DNA of 64,000 bases. Source: an uncultured delta proteobacterium (GTDB lineage: Bacteria; Desulfobacterota; Desulfobulbia; Desulfobulbales; Desulfocapsaceae). Position numbers and translations under genes: made by a program. A model generated the notes under the pieces. It was not told the origin of the DNA, did no database searches, and saw only the letters and a list, made by a program, of their open reading frames with translations. Location: NCBI GenBank assembly GCA_903901335.1, contig CAIUQR010000083.1, positions 1 to 64,000 of the forward strand, given 5' to 3'. Positions within the stretch are counted from its first letter, which is position 1; each line of letters starts with the position of its first letter. Below, piece after piece: positions 29,605 through 37,104 of the stretch.

Positions 29605-30348
29605 CTATTTGAAAAATTTCAGAAGCGCATGCAGGGTTGTCAGCGGATGGGGCGGACAGCCGGGGATATAGAGATCCACCGGCAGGATACTGTTCAGGTC
29701 GCCTATTATCTCACTGCTCCCGTAGAACGGCCCTCCGGAAATCGAGCAACAGCCACTGGCGATCACCACCTTCGGTGACGGCACGGCCTCGTAGGTTGTC
29801 AACAGGGCCGTCTTCATATTCATTGAGACCGGTCCGGTGACATGGATGCCGTCGGCATGCCTCGGCGAGGCGACAAAATCGATGCCGAACCGGGAAAGGT
29901 CAAAAAAAGGCGTATTCAGAACATTGGTATCGGCCTCGCAGGCATTGCAACCGGCGGCCGATACCTGACGCAGCTGCAGAGACCTCCCGAAGAGCTTTTT
30001 AAAATGGGCCTTGGCGTGAGCGGCAAGGTCCGGAAGCTGACCGTCCGTGATCAGATCCTGCCGATTGGCGGCACCCAGTTCAAAATTCTGGCTGAAACGG
30101 ACAAAGGTGCCATTCTCCACTGTCTCGCATTGACCGCAGAAGGTGCAGCGACCCAGATCGATCAGCAGCCGTTCCGGATCTATCGCCTCCTGCGGGCATA
30201 TCTGAGCGCATTGCACGGCCACGATCTTCGGGCAGTCTTTATTGACGATGGGCAACCCCCGATATCGTGAATAAAGGGTAATGGGCTCCTTGGGATAGGA
30301 AGAGGTTTTGCATCCCTGCTCAAATCTATTCTTGATTACCTTCAACAT
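29605..30348 (-). CDS. Hydrogenase-related small subunit fused to a ferredoxin domain (HyfI/NuoB-like)
   Basis: Electron-transfer subunit of a group-4-hydrogenase/complex-I-like membrane complex, 247 residues. The N-terminal 80 residues are ferredoxin-like (CAQICPQEAI and CTFCGQCETV); residues about 125-247 are NuoB/HyfI-like with proximal 4Fe-4S ligands CNAC, ASGCC and PGCPP all present. In E. coli the two parts are separate (HyfH, HyfI). Last gene of the six-gene operon, 61 bp after the large-subunit gene; AAGG ten bases before the ATG. Its cluster ligands are intact while the catalytic metal ligands of the partner are not. Confidence 0.88.
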   Translation of the reverse strand: MLKVIKNRFEQGCKTSSYPKEPITLYSRYRGLPIVNKDCPKIVAVQCAQICPQEAIDPERLLIDLGRCTFCGQCETVENGTFVRFSQNFELGAANRQDLITDGQLPDLAAHAKAHFKKLFGRSLQLRQVSAAGCNACEADTNVLNTPFFDLSRFGIDFVASPRHADGIHVTGPVSMNMKTALLTTYEAVPSPKVVIASGCCSISGGPFYGSSEIIGDLNSILPVDLYIPGCPPHPLTTLHALLKFFK

Positions 30349-30409
30349 GACTTACAACCTTCCAGGTAGAGCGTGAGGACCTGCCGAGGCAGTCAGCACG
30401 ATGTATTCG

Positions 30410-31921
30410 TTACAGATCATAGCCGCAGTACGACAGATTAAAGCTCTTGTTACAGAGGGGAAAATCCGATATCTCCTGATTCCGAAGCGACATCGCCAGG
30501 CCCATCCAGTTATGAAACGACGGGTCTTTGATCTTATACCGTTGAATCCGCCCGGTCTGATCCGTCAGAACACAGTGGGAAACCTCACCGCGCCACCCTT
30601 CGTTGACGGTCACCACCAATGCGTCCGGGGCAAGCTCGTGCCGCCGCATCTGTACTGCCTGGCGTGTCTGTTCATATTGGCTGAGCATCATCTCAATCAG
30701 AGCAAGAGAGTGGAGGATCTCTTCCCGCCGGACCTCGGCCCGGCTGTTGACATCGCCGTTGGTAACGGCGTTGGTATTGCCGGGCAAAACCGCATAGCGT
30801 TCGGTCGGAAAGGCAATCCGGGCGTCATAGGCCAGCCCGCAGGCACGGCCGGCATAACCGACGAGCCCCAGGTCCTTTGCCGCCGCCAGGGACACCGTGC
30901 CGGTGTGTTCGAACCGGGCCTGGACGGTATGGGCCGAGAAGAGCAGATCGCAGACATTTCTGATCTCCGGCGTGACTTCAGAGAGTTTCTGCGCGATCAG
31001 CAGGCGTTGTTCATCAGCCATCACCTGGGTTATCCCGCCGGGACGTAAGAGCCCCTTGCCGAAACGGTTGCCGGACAGGACCTGGAGAAGGTTCAGGAAC
31101 TCGCCGCGTATCCGGCCGAAATAGGCAGCGGGTGGATTAAAGGCGACATCCCCGCTCAGAGCCCCCAGATCACCGATATGGTTGGCGATCCGTTCAAGCT
31201 CCAGGGCGATCACCCGGACGATACTGGCACCCCTGTCGACCTGCAGACCGGCCAGGGCCTCGATGGCCTGGCAGCAGCAGAGGTTATGGCCGATGCTGGT
31301 ATCACCGGCAATGCCCTCGCAGATAACCGGCAGACGTTTCTGCGGCACCTCGGTCAGCATTTTTTCAATGCCGCGGTGCTGATATCCCAGTTGGATCTCC
31401 AGATGCAGGACCTCTTCACCGGCGCACTGGAACCGGAAATGGCCGGGCTCGATGATACCGGCGTGTACCGGCCCCACCGCCACCTCATGGATCGACTCCC
31501 CTTGCACCTGGAAGTACTCGTAGTTACCGGGGATATCGATTGCATAATCATTGCCGAAGATATCGGGCAGTCCCGGATAATTGGCATGATAACGGACAGG
31601 TTTCAGCCAGGGGTGTCCGTTCGGCCTGATGCCGTACTGTTCGGCAATCTCCCGCTCGAACAGTTGAAATTTTTTGCTGCCTGCCCTGGTCAGCGACGGG
31701 AAGGACTCCCCGACCTCGGTGCCGATCAGAAAGAGATCGTCATTTCTGAGGACGGCAAGGAGTCTGTTGCTTGCACCTTCCCTGTAGGCAAAAAACTGGA
31801 CAACGGAGCCATCCTCACCGACAAAATCCGTCAGGGACTGCAGAAATTCGTCCAGGTCGATCATGGGGATGGCGGCACGATCAACACGCTCGCCGTTGAC
31901 AATCTTCAGGAGGTTAGCCAT
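30410..31921 (-). CDS. Hydrogenase-related large subunit lacking Ni-Fe ligands (HyfG/NuoCD-like, Ehr-type)
   Basis: Fusion of a NuoC-like N-terminal domain (about residues 1-130) with a NuoD/hydrogenase-large-subunit domain. Group 4 hydrogenases bind Ni-Fe through two CxxC pairs. Here (numbering from the upstream in-frame GTG) the first region reads ICEGIAGDTSIGHNLCCC, with only Cys204 in place and no CxxC, and the C-terminal one reads FNLSYCGYDL, with only Cys502. That fits the energy-converting hydrogenase-related (Ehr) complexes rather than a hydrogen enzyme. The ATG at 31921 has GGAGG eight bases upstream and overlaps the hyfF-like gene by 8 bp. Confidence 0.88.
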   Translation of the reverse strand: MANLLKIVNGERVDRAAIPMIDLDEFLQSLTDFVGEDGSVVQFFAYREGASNRLLAVLRNDDLFLIGTEVGESFPSLTRAGSKKFQLFEREIAEQYGIRPNGHPWLKPVRYHANYPGLPDIFGNDYAIDIPGNYEYFQVQGESIHEVAVGPVHAGIIEPGHFRFQCAGEEVLHLEIQLGYQHRGIEKMLTEVPQKRLPVICEGIAGDTSIGHNLCCCQAIEALAGLQVDRGASIVRVIALELERIANHIGDLGALSGDVAFNPPAAYFGRIRGEFLNLLQVLSGNRFGKGLLRPGGITQVMADEQRLLIAQKLSEVTPEIRNVCDLLFSAHTVQARFEHTGTVSLAAAKDLGLVGYAGRACGLAYDARIAFPTERYAVLPGNTNAVTNGDVNSRAEVRREEILHSLALIEMMLSQYEQTRQAVQMRRHELAPDALVVTVNEGWRGEVSHCVLTDQTGRIQRYKIKDPSFHNWMGLAMSLRNQEISDFPLCNKSFNLSYCGYDL

Positions 31922-33341
31922 GGATTCCACCTCCGATTATCTGGATGGTATGAAGGATTTTCTGATAGATACCGTCCGGAATCCAGATACAGAGTCCGAT
32001 GGAGGTGAGAAGCAGGACAAAGGAGGGCATGATCCGGAAAAATTTCTCTTTTATCAGCACCTCCTGCGAGGTCTCACCAAAGGATATATCCATCACGATC
32101 CGGGCTGCACCGGCAAAGACCAGAATCAGACCAAAGATCAAGACTCCGACACTTACATAACGGCCGGCCTGGAAGGCGCCGATAATGATCAGGATCTCGC
32201 TGATGAAGATCCCGAAAGGCGGAAATCCGGAGATCCCGGCGAATCCGGCAAAAAACGAGACGAAGGTCTTCGGAAAGAGCTTCACCATATTACCGACCTT
32301 GGGGACGAGTTTGGTCCCGAACCCAAGCAGGATGTTGCCGGATGACAGGAACAAGGATGACTTCAACAGCGAATGGTGGATCAGATGCAAGATGGCGCCG
32401 TAACCGGCAATCCCGCCCACACCGACACCGAAGGCGATAACCCCCATGTTTTCAATACTGGAATAGGCCAGCATCCTCTTATAATCGGGCTGGTTCAGAA
32501 TAAAGATACCGGCGACCAGGACGGAGAAAAGGCCAAAGCCTATCAGAACGTTGCTGGAGAAGGCCCCGAGGCCTGCCACATTCATCAGGGCATGAACCTT
32601 ATAGATCCCGAGGAAGGCGCAGTTCAGAAGCGCCCCGGAAAGAAGGGCCGAGACCGCGCTCGGGGCCTGGCTATGAGCATCCGGCAGCCAGGTATGCATC
32701 GGAGCCAGGCCCATTTTCGTCCCGAAGCCGATGATGACAAAGACAAATCCGGCCTTCAGCCAGAGGGGATCGAGCTGTTTTGCCACCTGGTTCAGCGAGG
32801 AGAACGAAAGCGGCACGTCGACGTTGCCGATATCCATGGAGAGCGTAATAAAGAAACACCCGAGCAGGGCCAGGGCGATACCAACCGAACAGATCATAAC
32901 ATATTTCCAGGTGGCCTCCAGGGCCTCCTTCGACCGCTTGATGAAGATCAACGGTGCACTGACCAGGGTGGTGGCCTCGATCGAAATCCACAGCACAATG
33001 GGATGATCCGAGAGAGCGACCATGCTCATGGTGCCTAAGAAGAGCAGCATGCAACAGATAAAGACCGGCTCATTCTTCAGGCCCGTCTCACTGACATAGG
33101 CAACTGCATAGATAGAGATAAGTGCAAAGATAAAGGAGGTAACCAGAAGGACAAGCATCCCCTCCGGAGTGACCTTGAAAAAATTGATGAAAGCCGGGGT
33201 AAGTTTTCCGAGCCATCCCAGAACGGTCAGCTGCAGGTGCAGAAAGGCCGTGATGATCAGGAGCCCTCTTCCCAGGGTCGTCGGCAGAAACAGCGCCATA
33301 AGCCCTCCGAGGACGGGCAGAATGAATACATACTCTATCAT
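31914..33341 (-). CDS. Membrane ion-translocating subunit (HyfF/NuoN-like)
   Basis: Antiporter-like subunit of the complex, 475 residues with about 14 hydrophobic helices. The proton_antipo_M core is visible: WISIEATTLVSAPLIF (charged Glu helix), FVIIGFGTKMGLAPMHTWLP with the conserved Lys and TWLPDAHSQAPS, and MLAYSSIENMGVIAFGVG with Lys/His-type residues nearby (HLIHHSLLKSSLF). These support proton or sodium movement. It lies 4 bp after the hyfE-like gene and overlaps the large-subunit gene, so the operon is tightly coupled. Confidence 0.93.
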   Translation of the reverse strand: MIEYVFILPVLGGLMALFLPTTLGRGLLIITAFLHLQLTVLGWLGKLTPAFINFFKVTPEGMLVLLVTSFIFALISIYAVAYVSETGLKNEPVFICCMLLFLGTMSMVALSDHPIVLWISIEATTLVSAPLIFIKRSKEALEATWKYVMICSVGIALALLGCFFITLSMDIGNVDVPLSFSSLNQVAKQLDPLWLKAGFVFVIIGFGTKMGLAPMHTWLPDAHSQAPSAVSALLSGALLNCAFLGIYKVHALMNVAGLGAFSSNVLIGFGLFSVLVAGIFILNQPDYKRMLAYSSIENMGVIAFGVGVGGIAGYGAILHLIHHSLLKSSLFLSSGNILLGFGTKLVPKVGNMVKLFPKTFVSFFAGFAGISGFPPFGIFISEILIIIGAFQAGRYVSVGVLIFGLILVFAGAARIVMDISFGETSQEVLIKEKFFRIMPSFVLLLTSIGLCIWIPDGIYQKILHTIQIIGGGIHG

Positions 33342-33345
33342 ATCT

Positions 33346-33999
33346 TTAATCCTTTAAGCTTCCGAGAAAGGTCGTATCGACATCATCAAAGGCATCCTTG
33401 ATGTTATGCAGGATAATGCCCATGATCATCACCCCGACCAGCAAGTCGAGAAGGACACCGAATTCAACCACATAGAGTGTATGGGACTGTTTGGTCAGGG
33501 CCGTACCGGTCAGATAGATGCCGTTTTCGAGCATCAGATAGCCGATGACCTGGGTGATCGCCTTTCGCCTGCTCATCATCAGGAAGAGGCCGGCGGCCAG
33601 GGTGGTTATCGCCGTGATCAACAGCAGCTCGCGTCCGGCCGCCAGAGTAAGGTGCAACTTCTGTGTTACGATGGTCGACACAAAAATCACAACTAATCCG
33701 GCCAGAAGAGAGGCGTGATAGCCGATAATGGGTTCAACCTCGCGCTTGATCGCAATCCTCTGCACGGCCATATACAGCAACCAGGGAATCAGCACTCCCT
33801 TGATCAGGATCATGATCTGAAAGAAGATGATTCCGCCGTGATGAACTTCAGCCTTGTATTCAAGCAGGAGCGGAACCAGAGAGACCATGATACCCTGCAG
33901 GGCCATGATTTCCACGAGCGCCTTCAAGCGGTTCGACCCGAGAGAAAGCAGCACCGACAGCAGGATTATCACCAGAACCGCATCAGTTATGTGTGTCAT
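33346..33999 (-). CDS. Membrane subunit HyfE-like
   Basis: Small membrane subunit of 217 residues, with about six hydrophobic helices (for example AVLVIILLSVLLSLGSN and LLAGLVVIFVSTIVTQ). The middle corresponds to the NuoK-like half of HyfE, with the acidic residue in YLMLENGIYLTG that is conserved in the ion pathway; the C terminus contains VEFGVLLDLLVGVMIMGIIL. Its ATG overlaps the hyfC-like stop by one base (TGATG). Together with the hyfF- and hyfB-like subunits it forms the membrane arm. Confidence 0.9.
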   Translation of the reverse strand: MTHITDAVLVIILLSVLLSLGSNRLKALVEIMALQGIMVSLVPLLLEYKAEVHHGGIIFFQIMILIKGVLIPWLLYMAVQRIAIKREVEPIIGYHASLLAGLVVIFVSTIVTQKLHLTLAAGRELLLITAITTLAAGLFLMMSRRKAITQVIGYLMLENGIYLTGTALTKQSHTLYVVEFGVLLDLLVGVMIMGIILHNIKDAFDDVDTTFLGSLKD

Positions 34000-34916
34000 C
34001 AGACCAACCCCATGGTAGTAAGAATAGCGGCAAACGTGACCAGCGCAAATGAAGTCAGGATATATTTGGGGACCAGATTCATTTTGAAACGCGCTGTAAT
34101 GGATTCCGTTACACCGATCGCCACATAGATCATTGCAAGCGTGCCGACAAAGACCGCACCGCCGGCCGCACCGCCGGCAAATTTTGCCGGGATCAGCAGG
34201 TGGGAGATGAAGGCGGCGTAAAAGAAGAGTTTGTAAAATGCTCCCAGCTCGATCAAGGCCAGATCCGGACCGCTATGGTCTAGGATCATTACTTCATGGA
34301 TCATCGTCAGCTCCAGATGGGTGGCCGGATCGTCGACTGGCACCCTGGAGTTCTCAGTAAGAAGGATCATAAACATCGAAACAACGACAAACAGCAGCAG
34401 CGATCCGTTCGGACTCATCAGGGTGATCGGATTCTGACTTTGGAAATAATCGGTAAAACTCAGCGATCCGTTCATCCTGTAAAAAAGGATGAGGACCATA
34501 AAGACCGTGGCCTCGGCCAGTGTCGAGAAAAATGCCTCCCGGGCGGCGCCCATCCCTTCAAACGGCGAGGCCGTGTCCAGGGCAGCCAGGATCGTGAAAA
34601 ACCGGCCTATTCCCATGATATAGAAAAGCACGATCACGTCGCCATGAAAAAAGAAAACCGGTTTGACCCCGGCCAAAGGAAAAAACAGCAGAGCCATCAG
34701 AGCCGTTGCAAACGATACGGTAGGCCCCATCTTGAACACGAAACTTGTACTGGTGCTGTAGACCGAACCTTTTCGCAACAGCTTGGCCAGCGTGTAATAT
34801 TTAATCAAAAGCGGCGGGCCTTTTTTTCCGGCAAAAAAGGCCTTGACCTTCAAAATAATGCCTGGGAAAAGTGGTGCCGCAAGGGTAGCCAGGAGGAAGG
34901 AGAGCATTGATTCCAT
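33999..34916 (-). CDS. Membrane subunit HyfC/NuoH-like
   Basis: Complex I subunit 1-like membrane anchor, 305 residues, about eight helices. Family landmarks: GPPLLIKYYTLAKLLRKGSV near residue 33, FEGMGAAREAFFSTLAE near 120, and a conserved acidic loop RVPVDDPATHLELTMIHEVM, the interface with the peripheral arm. It follows the hyfB-like gene by 42 bp. The presence of this quinone-site-like subunit does not prove quinone use, since ferredoxin-linked complexes have it too. Confidence 0.93.
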   Translation of the reverse strand: MESMLSFLLATLAAPLFPGIILKVKAFFAGKKGPPLLIKYYTLAKLLRKGSVYSTSTSFVFKMGPTVSFATALMALLFFPLAGVKPVFFFHGDVIVLFYIMGIGRFFTILAALDTASPFEGMGAAREAFFSTLAEATVFMVLILFYRMNGSLSFTDYFQSQNPITLMSPNGSLLLFVVVSMFMILLTENSRVPVDDPATHLELTMIHEVMILDHSGPDLALIELGAFYKLFFYAAFISHLLIPAKFAGGAAGGAVFVGTLAMIYVAIGVTESITARFKMNLVPKYILTSFALVTFAAILTTMGLV

Positions 34917-34958
34917 ACACTGATCTCTTTGAAAAAAGAATTCCCTGTAGAACTGCCG

Positions 34959-36914
34959 TCAGATAAAAAGCAGCAGGACAATAATTGTCAGAACGATATA
35001 GCCTATATACAGCTGTATATTGCCGTGCTGAATCCAGCGCATCTTGCCAAGCACCGTCAGAAGCGGTCCGATTATAGCCTTGTTCAGCCCGATCTCAGCG
35101 ACATCATCGACCCTGGATGCATAGGTCGTCTTTGTCGGGAAGATTTCGTTAATGCCGGAATAGGACGTATTCACCTTCACAAAGGGCTTGAAAAATTCGA
35201 CGATGCTCATTGCATACGACGTACCGGTGTACTGCATCCGGACCGTCGGCAGGGTAAAACCGCAGCCCCAGGTGGGCCCGCGACTCACCTCCTTTTTCAT
35301 ATAAAAGATCCGGCGCAGGACCGTGCTGAGCACCAGAATTCCCAGGAACAGGCGAGCGGCAAAGGCCAGATTCCGGGCTATACCGGCGATAATATCGGGA
35401 CCCACGGCTCCAACCCCCTGCATATCACGCAGGCCCAGGAAGACAAGATTGATAAACGGCTCGGGAAGAACGCCAATGACAAGACAGGATAAGGCCAGGA
35501 TCACCATCGGTGCGGTCATCGTCAAACCGCATTCAACGGCACCGGCAACATTTGCCGATCGCGGCTCGCCCAGGAAAACGATCCCGATCACCTTGGTGAA
35601 ACAGGCCGCCGCCAGACCACCGATCAGGGCCAGGGAGATAATCGAGAGCATCATCAGTATGAAGGTCGAACCATTCTGATTAAGCCCCTGAAAGGCGGCG
35701 TAATAGATCAAAAATTCACTGATGAAACCATTGAACGGCGGCAGTCCGGAAATCGAGATCGAACCAACCAGAAAGGTCCTGCCGGTGATCGGCATATTCT
35801 TGATCAGGCCACCCATCTGATCGATATGACGGGATTTCGACTTCTGCAGGACCGCACCGGCGCCCAGGAACAGCAGGGATTTGAAGATCGAGTGGTTCAG
35901 GACATGGAGGAGGCAGCCTGCAAAGCCAAAACCAGCCATGGCCCGGTTCCCTGAAGAGACCCCGAGCATACCGATCCCCGCTCCGATCAGGATGATGCCG
36001 ATATTCTCGACGCTGTGATAGGCCAGCAGTTTTTTGATATCATGTTTGCCGAGTGCATAGACGACGCCCAGCACCCCGGAGATCATGCCGAAGACGAGGA
36101 CGGTCTGACCGAAAATCGGATCGGTGACCGCTAGCAGGCCATAGAGGCGGATGATCCCGTAAATCCCCATCTTGATCATGACCCCGGACATCACCGCCGA
36201 GATATGTGAGGGAGCGGCCGGGTGGGCATGGGGAAGCCAGATATGAAACGGAAAAACGCCGGCCTTGGAACCGAAACCGACCAGGGCCAGAAAAAACACG
36301 ATCAGCTTTGCTGCTGACGGTATGCGGGCGAACTGATCGAAGGCAAAGCTGCCGGTATGGCTGTAGGCGACCGCAAAGGCGGCGAAGATGAACATCGCCC
36401 CGGCCTGCGCGAAGATGAAGTAGAGATAGCCCGCCTTTCTCGTGGTATCCCGCTGATATTCATACATGACCAGGAAGAACGAGGAGAGTGACATCAGCTC
36501 CCAGACCAGCGCAAAGGTGATGATATTCTTCGCAGTTACGACTAAGGCCATCGAGATGATCAGCAAGGTGAAGAAAAAAAAGTTCACGGCCGTCCGTCCC
36601 GACTGTTGCTCTTTATTCATATAGTGAAAGCTGTAGAGCGCCGTCAACGGACAGATAAAAAATATCGGTATCAGAAAAAAGGCGGAGAGGGAATCAATAG
36701 AGAAGGACAGGGTGAAAAGATGCAGCCAGGACCAGGAGACGGTCATTATCTCCGGATTCCGGAGCGGAAGGACAACCGCATACAACCCGATTAAGCAGCC
36801 GACAGCGGTGATAAAAATATATCCGGCTTTCATCGAATTGAACAACCGGTGAGTGAAAAGGGGGAAAGCCCCACCGGTCAACAAGAGCCCAAGTGCAACA
36901 AGAAAGGTCTCCAT
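34959..36914 (-). CDS. Membrane ion-translocating subunit (HyfB/NuoL-like)
   Basis: First gene of the six-gene operon; 651 residues and about 16 hydrophobic helices. The antiporter core is clear: ALVWELMSLSSFFLVM with the conserved Glu, FGSKAGVFPFHIWLPHAHPA with the conserved Lys, KKLLAYHSVENIGIILIGAG and the later NHSIFKSLLFLGAG. A long C-terminal extension with YTGTSYAMSIVEFFKPFVKV is the segment that wraps along the arm in HyfB. A good sigma-54 promoter candidate lies about 33 bp upstream. Operon order is B-C-E-F-G-I, without hyfA, hyfD or the hyfR activator. Confidence 0.94.
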   Translation of the reverse strand: METFLVALGLLLTGGAFPLFTHRLFNSMKAGYIFITAVGCLIGLYAVVLPLRNPEIMTVSWSWLHLFTLSFSIDSLSAFFLIPIFFICPLTALYSFHYMNKEQQSGRTAVNFFFFTLLIISMALVVTAKNIITFALVWELMSLSSFFLVMYEYQRDTTRKAGYLYFIFAQAGAMFIFAAFAVAYSHTGSFAFDQFARIPSAAKLIVFFLALVGFGSKAGVFPFHIWLPHAHPAAPSHISAVMSGVMIKMGIYGIIRLYGLLAVTDPIFGQTVLVFGMISGVLGVVYALGKHDIKKLLAYHSVENIGIILIGAGIGMLGVSSGNRAMAGFGFAGCLLHVLNHSIFKSLLFLGAGAVLQKSKSRHIDQMGGLIKNMPITGRTFLVGSISISGLPPFNGFISEFLIYYAAFQGLNQNGSTFILMMLSIISLALIGGLAAACFTKVIGIVFLGEPRSANVAGAVECGLTMTAPMVILALSCLVIGVLPEPFINLVFLGLRDMQGVGAVGPDIIAGIARNLAFAARLFLGILVLSTVLRRIFYMKKEVSRGPTWGCGFTLPTVRMQYTGTSYAMSIVEFFKPFVKVNTSYSGINEIFPTKTTYASRVDDVAEIGLNKAIIGPLLTVLGKMRWIQHGNIQLYIGYIVLTIIVLLLFI

Positions 36915-36945
36915 TGGTCACCATTGACAGAATATTGCGCGTGCA

Positions 36946-36961
36946 AGCAATGTGTAGGCCA
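36946..36961 (-). promoter_or_regulatory. Candidate sigma-54 promoter of the hydrogenase-related operon
   Basis: On the minus strand the sequence reads TGGCCTACACATTGCT: GG and GC are separated by exactly 10 nt, and the -12 box TTGCT is consensus; the -24 box is TGGCC rather than TGGCA. It predicts a start about 20 nt before the hyfB-like gene. Imperfect dyads (GGGCCCGT, GTTAC/GTAAC, GCATA/TATGC) lie at about 37010-37095 upstream of it and could be activator sites or belong to the end of the SulP transcript. Confidence 0.5.
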
Positions 36962-37104
36962 TTACAAGCACTGACGTTCCGACACGATTCCGCACCTGAT
37001 GAACCGTGCCTCTACCATCAAGGGCCCGTTACCTGCCACACCCATACGCCGCATATCTGTATGCTGTAACCAATATTCAGGACGGGCCCGTTTTTAAACT
37101 GCAC

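Noticed and set aside
29605..36914. Calling the complex a [NiFe] hydrogenase or formate hydrogenlyase
   Set aside because: The large subunit lacks both Ni-Fe CxxC pairs, and no formate dehydrogenase or hyp maturation genes are present.
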